A stretch of 64,000 bases of DNA from Acidimicrobiaceae bacterium (GTDB lineage: Bacteria > Actinomycetota > Acidimicrobiia > Acidimicrobiales > Ilumatobacteraceae), in contig JACJWG010000018.1 in the NCBI GenBank assembly GCA_020637235.1, forward strand, positions 1 through 64,000, read 5' to 3'. The position numbers and the translations under genes are program-made. The notes under the pieces were generated by a model, which worked only from the letters and a program-made list of their open reading frames with translations, was not told the DNA's origin and did no database searches. Shown here in pieces: positions 6,577 through 14,469 of this stretch; within the stretch, counting starts at the first letter, position 1, and every line of letters starts with the position of its first letter.

Positions 6577-9500
6577 TCAGTCGTCGGGGCACTCGCCGAA
6601 GGTCAGCTCGGCTCCCGGGTATTGGAACCGGTCCTCGTAGAGTTCGATCTCGTGCTCGGCGCCGAAGTCGGCGACACCGAGGTCGACCAGCGCCTCCAAC
6701 TTCAGGCCGAGCGCGATCTTCACACCGAAATTGAGGCCGAGACATGTGCCCTCGGTCGAGATCTTGCCCTCGAGTTGGGCCGAGATCGGTTGCACGGTGC
6801 CCTCAACACCGACGGTGGCGCGGGCGACCGTCGCATCCTTGCCGAAGGCGAGGGTCACCTTCAGCCCTAGGTCGATGCCGAGTTCGCCCTCGAGCGACGC
6901 CTCGAACGGCAGCGCCTTGAACTCGCTGATCGGGCTCGCCGACACGTTCGGTTGCAGCGAGATCCCGCACGGGACGACGGCGTAGTAGATCTCCTCGACC
7001 CATTTCGTGAAGGTCTCCGTGATCCAACTGAAAACGCCCCAGACGCTCTCCTCGTACGTCTTCTGGACCTGCCGACTCCGCTGTTGCTGGCACTGCTGCT
7101 TGACGACAGCGATGCCGGCCGACGCCTTCACCCCGGCGTAGGCACTCACGCCGGGACCGGACAGGGTCACCTTCGCTGATGCCGAGCCGTCGATCTGGGG
7201 TTCGACCGAGACGACCACCGGGATCGGTGACGCCTTGAGCGCAGGGAACTCGAGCTTGGGGAGGTCCTCGATCGTGCATTCGACCGCCGCCTCGAGCTCG
7301 ACGAGCGGCCTGATCGTCAGCGCCGCTCCCGCCTCGAGGCTGACGCTGACGGAAGTAAGCGACACCGACATGTCGACCGACGCCTTCGGCGTGATCTTCT
7401 GCTCGAGTCCGAACACGGCCGAGCCCTGTGCCTCACAGACGACCTTCGGTGCCCGGACGAACGGGCTGGCGGGACGCGCCGTCACCTGGGCGACGGCTGG
7501 CTGCGGGTGCACCGGCGGGGTGGGGATCGGGACCGCCATGGTCGAGGCCGGGTTGCGAAAACCGCTCGGTGCGGCCGGTTGGGGGACGTCGAACGTGATC
7601 GGAGCGTCGATACCGGGTTGCACCGTCTGATCGATCACGAGTTGGCCGCCGACGCGCACCTGGACCTGTGCCAGCGCTGCGGCACCGTCACCACAGGGCA
7701 CGGAGTTCACGATGCGTACGGTGTAGCTGCCCTGTGGCGGGTCGGCCTGCCAGAAGATGTTCTCGGCGCGCTCGACCTGCGCGGCGCAGTCGCCGCCGCG
7801 GTCGTCGACGTCGAGGAAGCCGCCGGTGGGGCTCGACGGCTGTTGGTACGAGACCTCCGCACCGGTGGGCTCGGTCACGAACACGTCGAGGTCGTCTCCC
7901 GACGCCCAGAGCAGGGTCACCTGAACCGCTCCGGTGCCGAGGTCGGCGGGCGGTTCGAGTTCCCCGACGTCGACCACATCGCTCGGCGCGGGAGCGGTTG
8001 CGATCGCTGCGGCTGCCTCGCCGACGCCGAACACGATCGGACCGTCGATGCCGACAGCGACGACGGTGTCGACGACCACGGCGCCGTCGACGAGCACCTG
8101 GACTTGCGCGAGCGCAGGGCCGTCGCACGACGTGCGACGGATGACGTCGACGTAGTAGAGCCCCTCGACGCCGCCGGACCAGGCAGCGTGTTCGGCGCGC
8201 TGTGTCGTGTCACCGCACGCCCCGCCGGCATCGGCGAGGTCGAGGGCGCCGCCGGACGGCGTGGTGCCGGTCTGTGCCGACACCTGCGCACCGCTCGGCT
8301 CGCTGACGACGACGTCGAGGTCGTCGCCGGATGCCCAGAGCACGATGACCTGGACGTTGCCCGTCGCGAGCCCGCCGGGTGCGGTGAGCCCGAGCGTGTC
8401 GGGCACCGAGACGGGACCGCCGGCTCGAACGATCTCGCGGGTTCGGTCGACGTTCGACTCCCACCTCGGACTCCCGGCCGGCACGACGCAGGCACCGCCC
8501 GCGTCGGCGGGATCGAGCGGGTTCCGGCCGGCGTCGAGCTCGCCGGTGTCCCAGCATCCGTCACCGTCGCTGTCGGCGAGGAGCGGATCGGTGCCATACA
8601 GCGCGCCCTCGCCGTCGGGGAGCGAGTCGAAGTCGGAATCGGTGTTGAGCGGATCGGTGCCGAGCACTTCGACCTCGGTGAAGTCGTCGAGCGAATCGCC
8701 GTCGCTGTCGGCAACGTTCGGATCGCTGCCGACGCGGGCCTCGGTCGCGTCGCTGAGGCCGTCGCCGTCGGTGTCCTGCCCCTCCTGGCACTGTTCTGGG
8801 CTCAGCGGATCGGTCGATTCGAAGTCGTAGCACCCTGCGTCGATGTCACCCGACAGGTCGAGGTAGCTGAACACCGCGTTCAGCGGCACAGCGGTGTTGA
8901 CCACGGCCGTGGTCGAGTCGGCTCGGAGCAGCCCGGCCGGTGCGTCGTCGCACGAGGCGATCAGGCCGTAGAACGCCTCGTCACCGGCGATGGAGGTCGG
9001 GACGAGGATCGGGGAGCCGATCATGCAGTGGTCCGTCATCTCGGCCCGTCCGACGAGCGGAAGGTCGGTCGCGCTCTGGCGCGTCCAGGCGCCGTTCACG
9101 AGCGTGATCCGAACCGATGTCTCGTCGAGCCGTTCCGCGTTCAACTCGTCGAACGTGGTGGGGACGATCGTGTTCGGGGCGAGTGCGTACGCGACGCTCT
9201 GCGCGCCGAGACCTGCGGTCGTGGCGCTCGCCGACATCGACCACTCGGCGATCTCGCCGTTGCGATCGAACTGGGCGAAGACGGTGAACGTGTACTGGTG
9301 CTCGGGATCGAGCCCCACGGCGACGGCACGGTGTGCGGTCGGGGCGAGGAGTTCGACGGCCTCACCGTCGCTGGGGTCGGTGGCCGCTACGGTGCCGTCG
9401 GTCCGGCGCACGACGTACGAGACGCTGGCGTCGACCCCGGCGACGTCCATCGCCGACGCGTCCCATGCGAGGTCGACGGTGGTGGCGGTCAGGCTCTCGA

Positions 9501-10026
9501 TCCGCATTCGCAACGGGTTCGACAAGGTCGAGACATCGAAGTCGACGACAGCGATCTGCTCCGGCTGATCGGCTGTGGGCTCATCGACCGTGACCGTGCG
9601 TGGCTCCAGCGGCTCGACGAGCGACATGTTGCCGCCCGCGATCGACGGACCGAGCGGGGTCACCGTGTACGTGCCGGGTGCGATCTCCACCTCGGTCCGT
9701 GTGGCTGCGTCGGCGCCGAGCACCGACACGACGTCGGAGGTGCCGTCGTCGACGTTCTCGACCGCGAACGACGTGATACTGCCGGCGAACGCCGTGCCGG
9801 ACGTGCTCGTGAAGGCGATCGCCGACCGGAGCGCAACTGTGGGCTCGGTCTCCGTGCCATCACCGGTGGCACCGTCCGTGGCCGCGGGCGCCCCCGATGC
9901 CGAACTGTCGGTCGCGTCGGCCGTCGTCTCATCGGTCGACGCCGGCTGCTCCGATGGGCTGCACGCCGTGGCGACCATCGTTGCTACGAGCGCGACGACG
10001 ACAACGCTTCGACTACGGACTCTCAT
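6577..10026 (-). CDS. Large secreted lipoprotein with TSP3-type calcium repeats and two YfaP-like domains
   Basis: 1149 residues. The signal peptide (MRVRSRSVVVVALVATMVA) is followed by TACS, a near-lipobox, and then a Ser/Thr/Asp-rich linker. About residues 165-275 resemble a fibronectin type III fold. About 400-510 carry thrombospondin type 3-like Asp repeats (DTDGDGLSD, DSDGDSLDD, DSDFDSLPD, DSDGDGCWD), which bind calcium in known proteins. Two tandem domains follow (about 550-680 and 690-830), each with LWASGDDLDV and paired Cys, resembling the YfaP/DUF2135 fold. The last 300 residues are rich in alternating hydrophobic residues with several Cys (VKQQCQQQRSRQ) and match no family I know. 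It is probably a surface protein of unknown role. Confidence 0.85.
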   Translation of the reverse strand: MRVRSRSVVVVALVATMVATACSPSEQPASTDETTADATDSSASGAPAATDGATGDGTETEPTVALRSAIAFTSTSGTAFAGSITSFAVENVDDGTSDVVSVLGADAATRTEVEIAPGTYTVTPLGPSIAGGNMSLVEPLEPRTVTVDEPTADQPEQIAVVDFDVSTLSNPLRMRIESLTATTVDLAWDASAMDVAGVDASVSYVVRRTDGTVAATDPSDGEAVELLAPTAHRAVAVGLDPEHQYTFTVFAQFDRNGEIAEWSMSASATTAGLGAQSVAYALAPNTIVPTTFDELNAERLDETSVRITLVNGAWTRQSATDLPLVGRAEMTDHCMIGSPILVPTSIAGDEAFYGLIASCDDAPAGLLRADSTTAVVNTAVPLNAVFSYLDLSGDIDAGCYDFESTDPLSPEQCQEGQDTDGDGLSDATEARVGSDPNVADSDGDSLDDFTEVEVLGTDPLNTDSDFDSLPDGEGALYGTDPLLADSDGDGCWDTGELDAGRNPLDPADAGGACVVPAGSPRWESNVDRTREIVRAGGPVSVPDTLGLTAPGGLATGNVQVIVLWASGDDLDVVVSEPSGAQVSAQTGTTPSGGALDLADAGGACGDTTQRAEHAAWSGGVEGLYYVDVIRRTSCDGPALAQVQVLVDGAVVVDTVVAVGIDGPIVFGVGEAAAAIATAPAPSDVVDVGELEPPADLGTGAVQVTLLWASGDDLDVFVTEPTGAEVSYQQPSSPTGGFLDVDDRGGDCAAQVERAENIFWQADPPQGSYTVRIVNSVPCGDGAAALAQVQVRVGGQLVIDQTVQPGIDAPITFDVPQPAAPSGFRNPASTMAVPIPTPPVHPQPAVAQVTARPASPFVRAPKVVCEAQGSAVFGLEQKITPKASVDMSVSLTSVSVSLEAGAALTIRPLVELEAAVECTIEDLPKLEFPALKASPIPVVVSVEPQIDGSASAKVTLSGPGVSAYAGVKASAGIAVVKQQCQQQRSRQVQKTYEESVWGVFSWITETFTKWVEEIYYAVVPCGISLQPNVSASPISEFKALPFEASLEGELGIDLGLKVTLAFGKDATVARATVGVEGTVQPISAQLEGKISTEGTCLGLNFGVKIALGLKLEALVDLGVADFGAEHEIELYEDRFQYPGAELTFGECPDD

Positions 10027-10328
10027 CGATGGACCCCCCGCCCCTCCCGCCCAGTGTCGGGCGGCCGACTGTAGCCGACTCGTGCTCGTGCGCTGGCACC
10101 GACACGAGGTCGGATCAGGTGCGACGGCGAGGTGCGTGAGGCTGCCGTCGGCGAGGCGCCCTACCAGTGCTCGCCCACACTCAGCTCGACCTGCCCGGGT
10201 ACAGGTCGGGCACGGGGCTCACGACACGGCTCACGAGAGGGACCCACGTCCAGCCGGCTGCTCCGAGGCGACCCGTGGGAGCGCGGGAACTCACGGCCCC
10301 GCCCGTGCGCGAGGATGCGGAGGTGGAC
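10027..10328. other. Divergent intergenic region
   Basis: About 300 bp between the large lipoprotein (leftward) and the kinase-like gene (rightward). It must hold both promoters. The only structure I see is a 7-bp stem hairpin at 10187-10208 (CGACCTG, 8-nt loop, CAGGTCG). No gene is supported. Confidence 0.4.
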
Positions 10329-10880
10329 GTGACGGCGCGGGCGGTGCTGGTCGTGGGGGCGCAAGCGTCAGGAAAGTCCTCCGTCGGTCGCGCGCTCGCC
10401 GATCGGGTCGGGCGTGGGGCGTTCATCGAGGGTGACGTGCTGTGGAAGATGGTCGTCGCCGGTGCTGTCGACATGTCGAGCGAATCGAACGCGGAGGCGG
10501 ACCGGCAACTCGCGCTGCGGTACCGCCACGGGGCGATGCTGTGCGAGTCGTTCGTCAAGGAGGGGTTCGTCGCCGTTCACGCCGAGAACATGTACGGCCC
10601 TCAGGTGGAGCGACACGTACGCACGCTCCGATGTGACCGCTCCCTGGTGGTGCTGCGACCGAGGCCTGAGGTGATCGAGCAACGCGAGACGCGGCGAGGA
10701 TCGAGTGCATACCGAGCATGGATTCCTCCCGGGGGCACGTTGCGCGACGCGATCGACCGATTCGACGAATGGCTCGACGCGACGCCACGAATCGGATTGT
10801 GGGTCGACTCGTCGGATCAGACCGTCGACGAAACCGTGGACACCATCCTGGAGCAGTGGGCGCAGGCTGTCGTCGAGTAG
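10329..10880 (+). CDS. Small P-loop kinase / AAA-type ATP-binding protein
   Basis: About 183 residues. A Walker A motif (VVGAQASGKSS) lies right at the N-terminus and is followed by RALADRVGRGAFIEGD, as in small nucleotide/metabolite kinases and the chloramphenicol phosphotransferase-like family. The C-terminal half (PRPEVIEQRETRRG) contains the Arg-rich lid region. I chose the GTG at 10329 because GGAGG lies 5 bases upstream; a GTG at 10323 is also possible. The substrate cannot be told from sequence. Part of this gene (10647-10715) is duplicated in the chimeric scrap at 5413-5481. Confidence 0.75.
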   Translation: MTARAVLVVGAQASGKSSVGRALADRVGRGAFIEGDVLWKMVVAGAVDMSSESNAEADRQLALRYRHGAMLCESFVKEGFVAVHAENMYGPQVERHVRTLRCDRSLVVLRPRPEVIEQRETRRGSSAYRAWIPPGGTLRDAIDRFDEWLDATPRIGLWVDSSDQTVDETVDTILEQWAQAVVE

Positions 10881-10963
10881 CAGGACGGGCCGTCACCAGA
10901 TCACGGGACTTCGGGCACCCTCTCTCTCGCCGGTCGAGCCGGGCACGAGTGAGCGGTTGTTGG

Positions 10964-11347
10964 TCAGGCGACGCAGAACTCGTTGCCTTCCGGATCCAGC
11001 ATGACCACGTGTCCCAGTGCATCGTCGTAGAACTCTTCGCGCACGACCGACGCTCCGGCGGCGATCAGCCTCGGGACCTCGGCGCGTATCAGACGTTCCC
11101 GCTCGACCATGTCCCATGGCCTGGGGCCTGCGACACGAACATCGATGTGCATCCGATTCTTCGCCGTCTTGCGTTCGGGGACCTTCAGGAATCCGATCGC
11201 TGGACCCACGCCGTCGGGATCGACGATCGATGCGTTGTCCGGCTCGTCGAATCCGGGCTCCCGGACGTAGCCGAGGGCGACCGCCCAGAACTCCGCCAGC
11301 CGCTGCGGCTCATCCGCGTCGCACCCCAGTGTCCAGTGTGTTGCCAT
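10964..11347 (-). CDS. VOC-family (glyoxalase/bleomycin-resistance-like) protein
   Basis: 127 residues. It has the typical first strand-helix unit (LAEFWAVALGYV) and the C-terminal LDPEGNEFCVA, the actinobacterial glyoxalase-like signature of one-domain VOC proteins. H in NRMHIDV and E in PEGNEF are probable metal ligands. It is one of three such genes in this window (also 12605 and 46880). The function is unknown, but members bind small molecules or act as metal-dependent lyases or dioxygenases. A truncated DUF899-like frame ends 9 bp upstream of its ATG. Confidence 0.85.
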   Translation of the reverse strand: MATHWTLGCDADEPQRLAEFWAVALGYVREPGFDEPDNASIVDPDGVGPAIGFLKVPERKTAKNRMHIDVRVAGPRPWDMVERERLIRAEVPRLIAAGASVVREEFYDDALGHVVMLDPEGNEFCVA

Positions 11348-11356
11348 CGACGAAAT

Positions 11357-11434
11357 CTACGCATCTGCTGCGAGCCAGTGCTCGTGGGACACGACCTCGG
11401 GGAGATCGGGTGCAGCGCTCGTCCTGTCGTCCAT
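11357..11434 (-). pseudogene. Possible N-terminal remnant of a DUF899 protein
   Basis: A 25-residue frame (MDDRTSAAPDLPEVVSHEHW...) ends in a TAG. The motif VVSHEHWLAA is what DUF899 (thioredoxin-fold) proteins have at their N-terminus (VVSREEWLAAR). Everything after that is missing, and the VOC gene follows 9 bp later on the same strand. It may be a deletion scar or now act as a leader peptide for the VOC gene. Confidence 0.35.
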
Positions 11435-11628
11435 GACGTGCTCCTCGTCCTCGGCCACCCGCTGCAGCAGGAGACGACGCGCTCGGCGCGAACTCACCGC
11501 TGCGATCCAGCGCTCGTTCCACCCGGCCGTCGGCTCGGCGTCCCGTCCGCGCTGCGCCGGGCGCTCGGTTGCGGCTCCTCCAGCTGTTCGCCGATTCGAT
11601 GTGTACGTGTGCGGGTAGCGGAGAGCGC

Positions 11629-12528
11629 ATGGCACGCTCGCTGTGGACCGGATCGATCGGTTTCGGACTCGTCAACGTCCCGGTGAAGGCCTATCCGGCC
11701 GTGCGGGATCACGACGTCCACTTCCACCGCGTCGAGAAGGGTTCGGGTGCCCGCGTGCGCAACCGGCACGTCGCCGAGGACACCGACCGCGAGGTGGAGA
11801 CCGACGACATCGAGATGGGCTTCGAGATCTCGAAGGGCAAGTACGTCACGTTCACCAAGGACGAGCTCGCCGAGATCCGGCCGGAATCCACCAAGGTGCT
11901 CGAGGTCAGCGACTTCGTGGCGCTCGAGGAGATCGACCCGGTGTTCTACGACCGGACGTACTGGCTCGGACCAGATGGCGCTCCGGCGGCCAAGGCATAC
12001 GGGTTGCTGCTCGCCGCGATGGAGGATCGTCAACTGGTCGCGATCGGGTCGGTGGTGATGCGGAACAAGCAATACCTGGCAGCGATTCGCCCGATGAACG
12101 GTGGGCTCGCGATGTCGACGATGCGCTTCGCCGACGAGATCGTCGCCAAGTCCGACATCGAGGGGCTCGGCAAGCGGACGACCAAACCGGATCAGCGGGC
12201 GATGGCAATGGCCACGACCTTGATCGACTCGATGCAGACCCCGTGGCGGCCGGAGCACTACCACGACACCTACGAAGAGGAACTGCGCCGGCGGATCAAG
12301 GCCAAGCGGGCGGGCAAGGACATCAGCGAACCACGGGCGACGAAGCCGGCCGAGACCGTCGTGGACCTGATGGCTGCGCTGGAGGAGAGCGTGGCCGCGG
12401 CCAAGAAGGGTCGCCGAACGCCTGCTGGCTCGAAGAAGTCGTCCCGGAGCCGCACCGCCGCCTCGACGAAACCGCCTCGTCGCACCGCTCGTACCTCGGC
12501 CCGAACGAAGTCACGCAACAGCGCCTAG
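11629..12528 (+). CDS. ku: Non-homologous end-joining protein Ku
   Basis: A 299-residue bacterial Ku. The beta-barrel core begins with SLWTGSIGFGLVNVPVKAY and continues to about residue 225 (FADEIV, RPEHYHDTYEEEL). The C-terminal tail after about 260 is very Lys/Arg/Ser/Thr-rich, as in many actinobacterial Ku proteins, where it helps bind DNA ends. Ku binds double-strand breaks and recruits ligase LigD. No ligD or ligase gene lies in this window, so the partner must be elsewhere. The start ATG at 11629 is preceded by GGAGAG. The region upstream (11435-11628) has no supported gene. Confidence 0.95.
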   Translation: MARSLWTGSIGFGLVNVPVKAYPAVRDHDVHFHRVEKGSGARVRNRHVAEDTDREVETDDIEMGFEISKGKYVTFTKDELAEIRPESTKVLEVSDFVALEEIDPVFYDRTYWLGPDGAPAAKAYGLLLAAMEDRQLVAIGSVVMRNKQYLAAIRPMNGGLAMSTMRFADEIVAKSDIEGLGKRTTKPDQRAMAMATTLIDSMQTPWRPEHYHDTYEEELRRRIKAKRAGKDISEPRATKPAETVVDLMAALEESVAAAKKGRRTPAGSKKSSRSRTAASTKPPRRTARTSARTKSRNSA

Positions 12529-12604
12529 ACAGCTCGTCGGCGAGGCGTGCGCACCGCTCGGCCCGACTCGATGGCCGCCACGCACATGCGCGGGTACGGT
12601 CGGC

Positions 12605-13039
12605 ATGGTGAAGATCAGCCTCACGCTGGATGCAGCAGATCCCCTCCGGTTGGCCGAGTTCTGGACGGCTGCGTTGGGCTACGTGGCGGCGCCGCCGCCG
12701 GCGGGGTGGGCGTCATGGGAGACGTGGTTGCGGGACATGGACGTGCCCGAGGCCGAATGGAACGACGGCGCAGCCATCGTCGATCCGGCGGGGGACGGTC
12801 CGTCGATCAGCATCGTGCGGGTGCCGGAGCCCAAGTCGGCCAAGAACCGTCTCCATCTCGACATCCATGCGACCCCTGGCCGTCACCTCGAGGCTGCCGC
12901 GCGAGCGACGCTCATCGATGCGAAGGTCGCCGAGTTGCTGGCGATCGGGGGGTCGGTGGTGGAGCGGCACTGCGTGGCCGACGTGCTCGATCACGTCGTC
13001 TTGCGCGACCCCGAGGGCAACGAGTTCTGCATCGTCTGA
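12605..13039 (+). CDS. VOC-family protein
   Basis: 144 residues, one-domain glyoxalase-like fold: MVKISLTLDAADPLRLAEFW at the start, KNRLHLDIHATPG in the middle, and LRDPEGNEFCIV at the end. It is closely related in layout to the proteins at 10964 and 46880. A 41-bp piece of this gene (12651-12691) recurs in the chimeric scrap at 5350. It overlaps the convergent SRPBCC gene by 49 bp at the 3' end, so one of the two ends may have been extended. Confidence 0.85.
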   Translation: MVKISLTLDAADPLRLAEFWTAALGYVAAPPPAGWASWETWLRDMDVPEAEWNDGAAIVDPAGDGPSISIVRVPEPKSAKNRLHLDIHATPGRHLEAAARATLIDAKVAELLAIGGSVVERHCVADVLDHVVLRDPEGNEFCIV

Positions 13040-13470
13040 CCGCTGCCCGGCGTGGTGACGTCCGGTCGTGGGGAGTCGGCAAGCAGGTCGAGCGTCGCCT
13101 TCATCGCCCCGATGCCGGCGGCCATGGCTCGCTCGATGTGGTCGCGGACATCGTCGGGGAGGAAGTCCGCACTCCATTCCACCTCCGTCCCGTCGGGGTG
13201 GGCGGACGCACGAGCGACACCGTTGTAGTGGGTGGTCGCTCCACCTTCCGACGTCCAGACGACGCGATGGAGGTCGTCATCGACGGTGATCAACGGTTCG
13301 CGCACGATGGCGCCGCTGGCGAAGGTCACGAGACGAGTGTGTCCGTCCATGGCGGTGTCGACGACGAAGCCTGGAACGAGCCGTGTGTGCAGCTGGTCGA
13401 CGGCCCTCAGCGCGTCCCAGACCGCGTCGAGCGGGGCGGAGGTGATGAACGACTTCACGACACTGGCCAT
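12991..13470 (-). CDS. SRPBCC-family (polyketide cyclase-like) protein
   Basis: 159 residues. The N-terminus (SVVKSFITSAPLDAVWDALR) and the core (TRLVPGFVVDTAMDG, YNGVARASAHPDGTEVEW) match the helix-grip SRPBCC fold that binds hydrophobic ligands. After about residue 127 the sequence (DSPRPDVTTPGSGQ...) is low-complexity and not family-like. This tail is exactly the part that overlaps the convergent VOC gene, which suggests that the original stop was lost. The role is unknown. Confidence 0.8.
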   Translation of the reverse strand: MASVVKSFITSAPLDAVWDALRAVDQLHTRLVPGFVVDTAMDGHTRLVTFASGAIVREPLITVDDDLHRVVWTSEGGATTHYNGVARASAHPDGTEVEWSADFLPDDVRDHIERAMAAGIGAMKATLDLLADSPRPDVTTPGSGQTMQNSLPSGSRKTT

Positions 13471-13708
13471 GTGACGGCGACCTTTCTCGAACGATGTGTG
13501 ACCTGTCCGATCGTGCGGTCTCCCCCGACCGGAGAGTCAAGCCCGTTCGCCGCCACCCAGGTGATGTCGCCGAGGATGCGGAAACTCCTCGTTGGAGGTG
13601 AGCGGTGACCGATCAGCGTCCGTCGAGCGGTGCCCACGTGCGGCTCAGCTCGTCGGCCGCAGCGGTGAGGCGATCGGAGTGGAACTGCGGCGGCGGACGG
13701 CCGGCGGG

Positions 13709-13721
13709 AGCGATTCGCTAC
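13709..13721. promoter_or_regulatory. TetR operator upstream of the tetR gene (autoregulatory)
   Basis: AGCGATTCGCTAC here is identical to bases 14413-14425 inside the 21-bp palindrome upstream of the esterase gene. It lies about 46 bp before the chosen tetR start. The matching core at both promoters suggests that this TetR protein controls itself and the esterase. Confidence 0.65.
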
Positions 13722-13766
13722 CGTCACGTGGGGATGGGCGTGGTTCGGCGAGGGGAGCATGGACAC

Positions 13767-14411
13767 GTGCATGAGGTGACGAATGCCAAGAGGGCTGCTC
13801 GTGAGGCGGCCGAGCGTGCCTTGCAGGACGCTGCGTTGCGGTTGCTGCGTCGCGATGGGGTGCTCGCTGGTCTGAACATGCAGGAGGTGTCGGACGAGGC
13901 GTCGGTGAACCGTGGGTTGATCCATCGGTGGTTCGGGTCTCGGCAGGCGTTGCTGCGGTCGGCGCTTCGATCGCGGCAGGAGCGGCTCGGTTCGGAGGTC
14001 GCGGCGAGGTTCGAGCAGTCCCCGGCGAGTCGGACGGAGTGGGCCGTTCGTCAGTACGTGGAGGATCCGTCGTACGCGCAGATGGTGATGTTGCTGGCGC
14101 TGGATGGTGACGAGTCGTTCGAGCCGGTGCCGTACCTGCAGCGACGGTTGGAGGCGTTCGACGCAGAGATCGCGGCCGGTGTGTGGTCCGCAGATGCCGA
14201 TCCGTTGGCGCTGACCCTGTTGTGGGACGTGATCCTGGACGGCTACTTCACGATGAGGAGCGCGCTCGTGGGACAGACCGGCGTCGCGGCAGCAGACCTC
14301 GACGAGCGGGTGTTCGCCACGGTCGGGCGACTCTTCGGAGCGGTGCTGAACGACACCCGCCCCGTCGCGCCCCGACGCCGTCGGCAGGCGAGAAAGCGCC
14401 CGGCTGGATAG
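13767..14411 (+). CDS. TetR-family transcriptional regulator
   Basis: About 214 residues. The N-terminal HTH is clear: ALRLLRRDGVLAGLNMQEVS then EASVNRGLIHRWFGSRQALL. The rest is a helical ligand-binding domain. I chose the GTG at 13767 because AGGGGAG lies 9 bases upstream; longer upstream frames lack family features. The stop codon overlaps the palindromic operator of the next gene, a carboxylesterase. The regulator probably represses the esterase and itself through the shared palindrome, and is relieved by a small hydrophobic ligand or ester. Confidence 0.88.
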   Translation: MHEVTNAKRAAREAAERALQDAALRLLRRDGVLAGLNMQEVSDEASVNRGLIHRWFGSRQALLRSALRSRQERLGSEVAARFEQSPASRTEWAVRQYVEDPSYAQMVMLLALDGDESFEPVPYLQRRLEAFDAEIAAGVWSADADPLALTLLWDVILDGYFTMRSALVGQTGVAAADLDERVFATVGRLFGAVLNDTRPVAPRRRRQARKRPAG

Positions 14412-14428
14412 TAGCGATTCGCTACTAT
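14408..14428. promoter_or_regulatory. 21-bp palindromic operator upstream of the esterase gene
   Basis: ATAGTAGCGATTCGCTACTA followed by T is a perfect palindrome with 10-bp arms and a single central T. It overlaps the tetR stop codon and lies about 40 bp before the esterase start. Its core recurs at 13709-13721. Size and symmetry are typical of TetR operators. Confidence 0.8.
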
Positions 14429-14469
14429 TTGGCGATCTGCCCGGAGGGTCGGAATGGACGGGAGGTCGC

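Noticed and set aside
7507..10074. An 855-codon plus-strand frame
   Set aside because: It is the antisense shadow of the large lipoprotein gene, which has a signal peptide and recognisable domains.
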